From: Flavobacteriales bacterium UBA3364 | Lineage (GTDB): Bacteria > Bacteroidota > Bacteroidia > Flavobacteriales_F > PHOS-HE28 | Direction: 5' to 3' | NCBI GenBank assembly: GCA_002360495.1 | Contig: DEQO01000001.1 | Coordinates: forward strand, 17,097 to 36,033 | Length of the DNA: 18,937 bases | In this document: positions 1 through 6,465 of the stretch, in pieces | Numbering within the stretch: position 1 is the first letter of the stretch | How the letters are laid out: each line of letters opens with the position of its first letter | The notes under the pieces: model-generated | What the model saw: the letters and a program-made list of their open reading frames with translations, nothing else | Databases searched by the model: none | Told to the model about the DNA's origin: nothing | Translations under genes and position numbers: made by a program

Positions 1-1
1 C

Positions 2-2614
2 TATGTGCGTGTGAAGACCTTCAACCCGTACACGCACGAGCCGCAGACCGTTGTGCTGGCCAAGACGCGGCTCAACGCCTATTTCAAGGAAGAGACGAAA
101 GACGCCGACTTCGACGCCTACAAGAAGGATGGGAAGAACATCCCTTGGAAGCTGGATGGTGAGTTCTACGGCCACCAATTGGAAGGCGTGCGCTACGAGC
201 AACTGTTGCCTTACGCGCAACCTGAAGGCGGCGGCGATGCATTCAAGGTGATCGGCGGCGATTTCGTGACCACGGAGGATGGCACCGGCGTGGTGCACAC
301 GGCGCCCAGCTTCGGCGCGGATGACCAACGCGTGGCGCGACAGCACAACATCGGCTCGCTCACGCTGGTGGATCTGCGCGGTCGTTTCAAGCCTGAAGTG
401 ACGGACTTCGCGGGCGAGTACGTGAAGGCCGAGTACTACACCGATGATGAGCGCGCCGCTGAAGCGAAGAAGCAGGGACGCGACAAGTACCTCAGCGTGG
501 ATGAGCGCATCGCCATCAAGCTGAAGACGGAAGGCCGCGCCTTCAAGGTGGAGAAGTACGAGCACAACTACCCGCATTGCTGGCGCACCGACAAGCCCGT
601 GCTCTACTACCCGCTCGACAGCTGGTTCGTGCGTGTGACCGCGAAGAAGGACCGGCTCATCGCGCTGAACAAGACCATCAACTGGAAGCCCGAGAGCACC
701 GGCACCGGCCGCTTCGGCAACTGGCTGGAGAACCTGCAGGATTGGAACCTCTCGCGGTCACGCTATTGGGGCATCCCGCTCCCGATCTGGCGCACGGCCG
801 ATGGTGATGAAGAATTGTGCATCGGTTCGCTGAAGCAGCTGAAGGAGGAGATCGCGCGTGCCGTGAAGGCTGGTGCGATGAAGACGGATCCGTATGCATC
901 GTTCAAGGCCGATGACATGAGCGATGCCAACTACGACAGCATCGACATCCACCGTCCTTACGTGGACAACATCGTGCTCGTGTCGCCCAGCGGCAAGCCG
1001 ATGCACCGCGAGACCGACCTTATCGACGTGTGGTTCGACAGCGGCGCGATGCCTTACGCGCAGTGGCATTATCCATTCGAGAACGAAGCGACGTTCAAGG
1101 AGAAATTCCCGGCAGCCTTCATTGCCGAGGGCGTTGATCAAACGCGCGGTTGGTTCTACACGCTGCACGCCATCGCCACGCTCACGCAGGATTCCGTGGC
1201 CTACAGGACCGTAGTGAGCAATGGCCTCGTGCTCGACAAGGTGGGCCAGAAGATGAGCAAGCGCCTGGGCAACGCCGTTGATCCCTTCAAGACGCTGGAC
1301 CAGTATGGCGCCGATGCCGTGCGCTGGTACATGATCAGCAACGCGTCACCGTGGGACAACCTGAAGTTCGACGCCGAGGGCATTACGGAGGTGCAGCGCA
1401 AGTTCTTCCGCGCGCTCTTCAACAGCTACAACTTCTTCGCGCTGTACGCGAACATCGATGGCTTCGACGGATCGGGCGACGCCGTGCTGACGGAGAGCGA
1501 CCGCTGGATCCTCTCGCGCCTGAACAGCGTGATCAAGCTCGCCGACGCGAACTACGCCGACTATGAGCCCACCATCGCCGCGCGCGCCATCCAGGACTTC
1601 GTGGTGGAGGACCTGAGCAACTGGTACGTGCGCCTCAACCGACGCCGCTTCTGGAAAGGCGAGCTCGGCGCCGACAAGAACGCGGCGTTCCAGACGCTGC
1701 ATCGTTGCCTGGAAGTCATCGCGATGCTCAGCGCGCCCATCGCGCCCTTCTTCAGCGACCGCCTGTACCGCGACCTGAAAGGCACGAGCGTTCACCTGAG
1801 CGATTGGCCCAAGCACGAAGAGAAACTGATCGATACTGAGCTGGAGCAGCGCACGGCGCTCGCGCAGAAGCTCACCTCGTTGGTGTTGAGCATCCGCAAG
1901 AAGGAAGGGCATCGCGTGCGCCAGCCCTTGCAGAAGTTGCTGGTGCCCGTCACGGACAATGCGATGCGCGCTCGTCTAGATGCGATCCGCGACCTCGTGC
2001 TCAGTGAAGTGAACGTGAAGGAGCTCGTGGTCCTCGATGCAAGCGAGAGCAAGCTCACCAAGAAGATCAAGCCCATCTTCCCCAAGCTGGGCGCGCGTAT
2101 GGGAAAGTTGATGAAGAGCGTGGCCGCCGCCGTGACCGCCTTCGATCAATCGCAGATCACAGAGCTCGAGGCCAATGGCCGCATGAAGCTCATGGTCGAG
2201 GGCCAGGAGCTGGAACTGCTCCGCGACGATGTGGAGATCACGGCCGAGAACGTGCCGGGACTGAGCGTGGCAAGCGATGGCGCATTGACCGTGGCGTTGG
2301 ACATCACCATGAACGAAGCCTTGCTCCAGGAAGGCATCGCCCGCGAACTGGTCAGCCGGATCCAAACGCTGCGCAAGGAGTCGGGATTCGAGATCACCGA
2401 CCGGATCGATCTACGGATCCAGCGGAACGGGGATGCACGGTTCGAGGAAGCGGTCAAGACCCATGCCCCGCACATTCTGTCGGAAACGCTCGCCCTGACC
2501 CCTCAGGACCAGTTGCTTGTGGACCTCCTGCCCGGCGGTGGTGAAGGTTCCCATGAAGTCGAACTGGACGAGGCTACGCGATGTGCGCTATCCCTTGTCC
2601 GGTCGGCCAACTGA
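2..2614 (+). CDS. ileS: Isoleucyl-tRNA synthetase, 5' end outside window
   Basis: This cytoplasmic class I aminoacyl-tRNA synthetase charges tRNA-Ile with isoleucine and hydrolyses mischarged Val-tRNA. About 870 residues are visible; the family is usually near 1,050-1,150, so the N-terminus with the HIGH motif lies upstream and the reading frame is open at the left edge. Visible landmarks are the editing-domain segment GTGVVHTAPSFGADD near residue 93, the catalytic-domain segments DVWFDSGAMPYAQWHYPFE and GVDQTRGWFY, and the signature loop KMSKR at 1250-1264. An anticodon-binding alpha-helical region and a C-terminal extension follow. KMSKR with LSRSRYWG resembles the eukaryote-like (type 2) IleRS group common in Bacteroidota, some members of which resist mupirocin; that subtype is inferred. 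The TraR-like gene and lspA follow on the same strand, an order I recall from other Bacteroidota. Confidence 0.97.
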   Translation, partial: YVRVKTFNPYTHEPQTVVLAKTRLNAYFKEETKDADFDAYKKDGKNIPWKLDGEFYGHQLEGVRYEQLLPYAQPEGGGDAFKVIGGDFVTTEDGTGVVHTAPSFGADDQRVARQHNIGSLTLVDLRGRFKPEVTDFAGEYVKAEYYTDDERAAEAKKQGRDKYLSVDERIAIKLKTEGRAFKVEKYEHNYPHCWRTDKPVLYYPLDSWFVRVTAKKDRLIALNKTINWKPESTGTGRFGNWLENLQDWNLSRSRYWGIPLPIWRTADGDEELCIGSLKQLKEEIARAVKAGAMKTDPYASFKADDMSDANYDSIDIHRPYVDNIVLVSPSGKPMHRETDLIDVWFDSGAMPYAQWHYPFENEATFKEKFPAAFIAEGVDQTRGWFYTLHAIATLTQDSVAYRTVVSNGLVLDKVGQKMSKRLGNAVDPFKTLDQYGADAVRWYMISNASPWDNLKFDAEGITEVQRKFFRALFNSYNFFALYANIDGFDGSGDAVLTESDRWILSRLNSVIKLADANYADYEPTIAARAIQDFVVEDLSNWYVRLNRRRFWKGELGADKNAAFQTLHRCLEVIAMLSAPIAPFFSDRLYRDLKGTSVHLSDWPKHEEKLIDTELEQRTALAQKLTSLVLSIRKKEGHRVRQPLQKLLVPVTDNAMRARLDAIRDLVLSEVNVKELVVLDASESKLTKKIKPIFPKLGARMGKLMKSVAAAVTAFDQSQITELEANGRMKLMVEGQELELLRDDVEITAENVPGLSVASDGALTVALDITMNEALLQEGIARELVSRIQTLRKESGFEITDRIDLRIQRNGDARFEEAVKTHAPHILSETLALTPQDQLLVDLLPGGGEGSHEVELDEATRCALSLVRSAN

Positions 2615-2628
2615 GGCGTTGAACCGAC

Positions 2629-2636
2629 TATATTTG
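2629..2636 (+). promoter_or_regulatory. Candidate Bacteroidota -7 element TATATTTG
   Basis: TATATTTG matches the Bacteroidota -7 consensus TAnnTTTG exactly. It sits 15 bases after the ileS stop and 28 bases before the ATG of the TraR-like gene. No TTG is found 19 bases upstream, so the -33 element is weak or absent. It could drive the regulator gene independently of ileS. Confidence 0.5.
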
Positions 2637-2664
2637 CGGATCATTTTCAAAACCCGGGACCGCC

Positions 2665-3609
2665 ATGGCCAAGAAACCCGCCGCCAAGAAGGCAGCCAAG
2701 CCCGTGAAGAAGGCTGCAAAGCCTGCTCCGAAGAAAGCCGCCAAAGCCGCTCCTAAGAAAGCGGCCAAGCCTGCGCCGAAGAAGGCCGTGAAGGCTCCCG
2801 CGAAAAAGAAGATCGCTGCCAGGCCCGCACCGAAGAAGGTCGTGAAGAAGGCCGCTCCTGCCAAGGCGGTGAAAGCTCCGGCCAAAAAGGTCGTTGCCAA
2901 AGTGCCTGCGAAGAAGGTGGCACCCGCCAAGGCACAGACCAAACCTGCTCCGAAGCCCGTTGCAAAGGCGGTGGCACCAGCGAAGCCTGCTGTAAAAGCG
3001 GCACCTGCGCCCAAACCGACCGAAGCAAAGTCCACTCCCTCACCAAAGAACGAAAAGCCTGTCAGCGCCCCAGCCAAACCCGTGAAGAAGGAAACGAAGA
3101 AGGAAGAGAAGGCCGCCTTGAAGGAGCTCGCACGTGCCGCCGCCGCCAAGCCCTTGGTGACGCAGGTCGTCGCACCGAACCGCCCGATGGCCGCACCAGT
3201 GGTGAAGAAACAGGTGTCGACATTGGAGCACGCGTCCAAACTGCGCTATTCCGATGAAGAGCTCGCCGAATTCAAGGAGCTCATCATGAAAAAGCTCGAT
3301 GAGGCGCGCAAGGATTACGACCTGCTGAAGCAGACACTCGCCAACAACGACAACAACGGTACGGACGACACGAGCCCCTCCTTCAAGATGATCGAGGACG
3401 GAAGTGAGACCCTGAGCCGTGAGGAGACCGCCCAATTGGCCAGCCGCCAGGAGAAATTCATCAAGCACCTGGAGGATGCCCTGTTGCGCATCCGGAACAA
3501 GACGTATGGCATCTGCCGCGTCACAGGCCGCTTGATCAGCAAGGAACGCTTGCGCCTGGTACCACATGCCACGTTGAGCATCGAGGCCAAGCAGCAGATG
3601 GGCAACTAA
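2665..3609 (+). CDS. TraR/DksA-like regulator with histone-H1-like N-terminal tail
   Basis: The 314-residue product has two parts. Residues 1 to about 190 are low-complexity and rich in Lys, Ala and Pro, with repeats such as PAPKKAAK and KAPAKK, like a histone H1 tail. Residues 193-314, from LRYSDEELAEF to the end, match the compact TraR/DksA-like protein of Bacteroidota: a helical coiled-coil pair and the C-terminal segment YGICRVTGRLISKERL. The DksA four-cysteine zinc site is reduced to one cysteine (C284). The coil tip reads NNGTDDTSPSF (T233-S237) instead of the DxxDxA motif that DksA inserts into the RNA polymerase secondary channel. The conserved domain suggests a transcription role, but action through RNA polymerase or ppGpp is not shown. 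The tail probably binds DNA or RNA electrostatically (inference). The ATG at 2665 follows an A-rich leader and a TAnnTTTG element. lspA follows after a 69-base gap. Confidence 0.88.
   Translation: MAKKPAAKKAAKPVKKAAKPAPKKAAKAAPKKAAKPAPKKAVKAPAKKKIAARPAPKKVVKKAAPAKAVKAPAKKVVAKVPAKKVAPAKAQTKPAPKPVAKAVAPAKPAVKAAPAPKPTEAKSTPSPKNEKPVSAPAKPVKKETKKEEKAALKELARAAAAKPLVTQVVAPNRPMAAPVVKKQVSTLEHASKLRYSDEELAEFKELIMKKLDEARKDYDLLKQTLANNDNNGTDDTSPSFKMIEDGSETLSREETAQLASRQEKFIKHLEDALLRIRNKTYGICRVTGRLISKERLRLVPHATLSIEAKQQMGN
2674..3010 (+). repeat. Degenerate in-frame AAGAAG/GCC repeats coding the Lys-Ala-Pro tail
   Basis: This stretch is built from degenerate in-frame units such as CCGAAGAAAGCCGCCAAA and GCGAAGAAGGT, which encode PKKAAK- and AKKV-type motifs. 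The unit length is irregular, at about 8-12 codons. Such tracts can change length by slippage or recombination, so tail length may vary between strains (inference). Confidence 0.7.
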
Positions 3610-3678
3610 GCGTAGTGGTCCGTTGCTCGATGTCCACTCAGCGTTCGACGCTTTCCAAGTAGCCTTGCGTCGCTCACG

Positions 3679-4398
3679 ATGAAGCGCGCCCTTGCCATCA
3701 TCCTGCTGGTCCTGTTAGCGGACCAGGCGTTGAAGGTTTGGGTGAAGTTGAACTTCTTCTACGACAGCGCGATACCCATCCTTGGTGACAAGGGCTACCT
3801 GCACTTCATAGAGAACCGGGGCATGGCCTTCGGTATGGAGTTCGGTGGCGAGTGGGGGAAATTGCTCCTCACCCTTTTCCGCATCGTCGCCGTCAGCGGC
3901 ATCGGTTACAGCTTGTACCGGATGATCCAACGCGGTGCGAGCACAGGTCTGATCGTGAGCGTGTCCTTGATCCTGGCGGGAGCATTGGGCAATATCATCG
4001 ACAGCACGTTCTACGGCATGATCTTCAGCACGAGCACGCCGTTCGAGAAGGCGGTGCTCTTCCCTCCTGATGGTGGTTACGCCCCGCTCCTGCACGGTGC
4101 GGTGGTCGACATGTTCTACTTCCCTTTATGGCAGGGCCGACTACCGGAGTGGCTGCCGTTCTGGGGTGGCGATCACTTCGTGTTCTTCCGGCCGGTGTTC
4201 AATGTGGCGGATGCCGCGATCACGATTGGGGTGGCGATGTTCATCCTCGTGCAGCGCACGAGGAGTACGCATGCCGGCGACCATCTTGCACCGGCTGGGG
4301 TGGACCCGACGTCCGACCCTTCGATGTCCAAGGACCCGGGCACCGTGCTCGGCGCAGGAGTGGACAACCCGATCCCGCCGGAAGGTTCACCGACCTGA
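3679..4398 (+). CDS. lspA: Lipoprotein signal peptidase (signal peptidase II)
   Basis: This inner-membrane aspartyl protease removes signal peptides from diacylglyceryl-modified prolipoproteins. The 239-residue product has four hydrophobic segments and the family motifs in order: DQALK (residues 15-19), ENRGMAFG (45-52), GALGNIID with catalytic D108, and FNVADAAITIG with catalytic D178. The loop between the two aspartates is about 70 residues, including VVDMFYFPLW and GGDHFVFF, against about 20 in E. coli; I recall the long loop as typical of Bacteroidota. A hydrophilic tail of about 45 residues follows the last membrane helix and has no recognised function. The ATG at 3679 begins a normal MKRALAIILL first helix. 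A poor -7 candidate, TAGCCTTG (3660-3667), lies just upstream, so cotranscription with the TraR-like gene is plausible. Confidence 0.95.
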   Translation: MKRALAIILLVLLADQALKVWVKLNFFYDSAIPILGDKGYLHFIENRGMAFGMEFGGEWGKLLLTLFRIVAVSGIGYSLYRMIQRGASTGLIVSVSLILAGALGNIIDSTFYGMIFSTSTPFEKAVLFPPDGGYAPLLHGAVVDMFYFPLWQGRLPEWLPFWGGDHFVFFRPVFNVADAAITIGVAMFILVQRTRSTHAGDHLAPAGVDPTSDPSMSKDPGTVLGAGVDNPIPPEGSPT

Positions 4399-4442
4399 TC
4401 GAGACCATCAACGGTCCGATCCACGTCCTGAGTTTGCACGGC

Positions 4443-5324
4443 TCAGATCTTCAGCCGGGCACCGAACAATGACTGGATACCGAAGTCGGTGTAGGTACCC
4501 AGTTCCGGAGAGTTCTGTACGAGAAGCTGCGGGCGTACTTCGTAGTACAGGTGCAGGCGGTTCCAGAACGCATTGTAACGAGCGATCTGGAAGTCGAGAC
4601 CGATCGGCGTGTACATGGACAACCACCAACCCGTTCCATTGCGGAAGAACTCCGTCCCGTTCGTGTATGCCGAGTACCCTTGGGAGTATTGACCACCCTC
4701 GTAGTTGGCGCCCGGACCATCGATCCGGTCCACCAAAGTGTGCCGGACATAGGTCCCGGCGTTCATGGCAGGACCGCCGGCCAGGCCGCAGCCCCCGAAA
4801 AAGCTCCAACGCGCTTGGGTGCGCCAGATCAGTGACGCGTTCAAACCGAACCGTTCCGCAGAGTGCTCGATCCAATAGCTGCTCTGGTGCATGGAGTCGA
4901 CGAAGAACTGTTCCCCGGTCTGGCTCGAGGTGAGGGTATCATAAGGGGTGCGGGTCGTTCGTTGAAGGAGCGCGTTCTGCGGGATACTACCAGCGTAGAT
5001 CACACCGAGCCGCAGTTCAGGACCTGGCTTCCCTTCCCTTTGCCAAGGGAGGAAGCCAAGTGATATCTCGAAAGACCCTGTGCCCGAGTAGTACCGGTCG
5101 TTGGAGAAGTTGTGATCGCTGAGGTCCTGCGCGAGCAGAACGGATCCCGGTGCAAGCTTCTCCAGGTCGCCCCGGAACAAGGGTTGGCCAGCAACGAAGT
5201 AGGTACCACCAGCTACGTAGACCGAACCCCACCGGGACGGGTCGGGTGCCTGGGACATGGCCACCATGCTGCCCACAAGGAGACCGAGGAGGGAGGCTGC
5301 TGCGCGGGTCGGGTAGGCGCTCAT
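4443..5324 (-). CDS. Exported protein, probable outer-membrane beta-barrel
   Basis: I do not recognise the family. The 293-residue product begins MSAYPTRAAASLLGLLVGS and has a signal peptide likely cleaved after SQA (residue 26). The mature part is rich in Gly, Tyr, Trp and Phe, with alternating segments such as GSFEISLGFLPW, PELRLGVIYAG, WLSMYTPIGLDFQIARY and LHLYYEVRPQLLVQ. It ends FGIQSLFGARLKI, which fits a small outer-membrane barrel. An open frame extends upstream to 5498, but those residues lack export features and overlap asd, so the ATG at 5324 is preferred. It lies 65 bases downstream of asd on the same strand, so cotranscription is possible, with no obvious functional link. It faces lspA tail to tail across 44 bases. 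Confidence 0.75.
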   Translation of the reverse strand: MSAYPTRAAASLLGLLVGSMVAMSQAPDPSRWGSVYVAGGTYFVAGQPLFRGDLEKLAPGSVLLAQDLSDHNFSNDRYYSGTGSFEISLGFLPWQREGKPGPELRLGVIYAGSIPQNALLQRTTRTPYDTLTSSQTGEQFFVDSMHQSSYWIEHSAERFGLNASLIWRTQARWSFFGGCGLAGGPAMNAGTYVRHTLVDRIDGPGANYEGGQYSQGYSAYTNGTEFFRNGTGWWLSMYTPIGLDFQIARYNAFWNRLHLYYEVRPQLLVQNSPELGTYTDFGIQSLFGARLKI

Positions 5325-5389
5325 GGTCAGTGGGGAACGTATTGGGATGTGGATCGTTGCATCGTGGCCATGGACGCCCCTCGCGTTGA

Positions 5390-6397
5390 TCAGTGCATGA
5401 CACGCTCGCGGCGTAGCAGGCCTTTCGACACCAGTACTTCTGCGATCTGCACCGCATTGGTCGCGGCACCTTTCCTCAGATTGTCCGCCACGATCCACAG
5501 GTTCAACGTGCGCGGTTGTGTTTCGTCGCGACGCAACCGGCCGACGAACACTTCATCGCGGCCATTCGCTATCGATGGCATGGGGTATTCGTCCTTCGTC
5601 GGTTCATCCAGCAGCACGATGCCGGGTGCATTCCTCAGTAGTTCACGCACCTGTCCGAGCTCGAACTCCGTCGCGAACTCCACGTTCACCGCTTCACTGT
5701 GGCCACCGGTAACCGGGACCCGGACCGCCGTTGCGGTGACACGGATCGCAGGGTCCAGGATCTTCTTGGTCTCCAACACCAACTTCATCTCCTCCTTCGT
5801 GTAGCCATTGTCGGTGAACACATCGCAGCGTGGGATCACATTGCGATCGATCACGAACGGATAGGCCATCTCACCAGCGACCCCGTCGCGCTCGTTCTGC
5901 ATCTGCGCCACGGCTTTCATGCCGGTACCCGTAACGCTCTGGTAAGTGGAAACGATGACCCGCTCCACGGTGAAAGCCTTGTGCAAAGGGGCGAGCGCCA
6001 GCACCATCTGGATCGTGCTACAATTCGGGTTCGCAATGATCTTGTCGTCCGCCGCAAGAAGATGTCCGTTGATCTCCGGAACCACGAGCTTCTTCGTCGG
6101 GTCCATTCGCCACGCACTGCTGTTGTCGATCACCGTACAACCCACTTCGGCGAAGCGCGGCGCCCACTCCAACGACGTGCTTCCGCCAGCGGAGAACAGG
6201 GCGATATCCGGTTTCGCAGCGATAGCGGCCTCCATGCCGATCACTTGGACATCCTTTCCGCGAAAGCGCACCGCCTTCCCCGCACTTCGGTCGCTGGCCA
6301 CGGCCAACAACCCATCAACGGGGAAGTTACGCTCCTCCAGAACCTTGAGCATGATCCCACCGACCAGTCCGGTGGCACCGACAACAGCGACTTTCAT
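5390..6397 (-). CDS. asd: Aspartate-semialdehyde dehydrogenase
   Basis: The enzyme reduces L-aspartyl-4-phosphate to aspartate-4-semialdehyde with NADPH, the branch-point step to lysine/diaminopimelate, threonine and methionine. From ATG 6397 the product has 335 residues, normal for the family. It shows the N-terminal nucleotide-binding GATGLVGG (8-15), SAGGSTSLEWAP (69-80), DNSSAWRMDP (91-100), NPNCSTIQ with catalytic nucleophile C126, STYQSVTGTGMKA, and RVPVTGGHSEAV with catalytic base H233. The frame stays open upstream to 6520, but the family N-terminus is MKVAVVGATG, so 6397 is chosen; the adjacent ATG at 6400 is an equal alternative. A near-consensus promoter lies about 30-55 bases upstream. 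The unrecognised barrel gene follows on the same strand. Confidence 0.96.
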   Translation of the reverse strand: MKVAVVGATGLVGGIMLKVLEERNFPVDGLLAVASDRSAGKAVRFRGKDVQVIGMEAAIAAKPDIALFSAGGSTSLEWAPRFAEVGCTVIDNSSAWRMDPTKKLVVPEINGHLLAADDKIIANPNCSTIQMVLALAPLHKAFTVERVIVSTYQSVTGTGMKAVAQMQNERDGVAGEMAYPFVIDRNVIPRCDVFTDNGYTKEEMKLVLETKKILDPAIRVTATAVRVPVTGGHSEAVNVEFATEFELGQVRELLRNAPGIVLLDEPTKDEYPMPSIANGRDEVFVGRLRRDETQPRTLNLWIVADNLRKGAATNAVQIAEVLVSKGLLRRERVMH

Positions 6398-6424
6398 CAT
6401 ATTCCGTTGATGTTCTACGGTGGT

Positions 6425-6454
6425 CGAAAGTACTACCTTGTCCGCTGTACCGAA
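6425..6454 (-). promoter_or_regulatory. Candidate promoter for asd, TTC-N19-TACTTTCG
   Basis: Read on the minus strand, TTC (6454-6452) is followed after exactly 19 bases by TACTTTCG (6432-6425). This is one mismatch per box from the Bacteroidota consensus TTG-N19-TAnnTTTG. Transcription would start near 6418, about 20 bases before the asd ATG. It lies in the 68-base divergent region shared with the lamin-tail gene, for which I see no comparable plus-strand promoter. Confidence 0.5.
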
Positions 6455-6465
6455 ACGGTGGTCGA

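Noticed and set aside
3640..3652. AGCGT-TCG-ACGCT hairpin after the TraR-like gene
   Set aside because: A 5-bp stem with only a short T-run; too weak to call a terminator.
3985..4015. LspA reads GNIIDS instead of GNxxDR at the first catalytic aspartate
   Set aside because: I recall the Ser form as usual in Bacteroidota LspA, and both catalytic aspartates are present.
4399..4442. Short convergent gap between lspA and the barrel gene
   Set aside because: No clear hairpin or T-tract was found in 44 bases.
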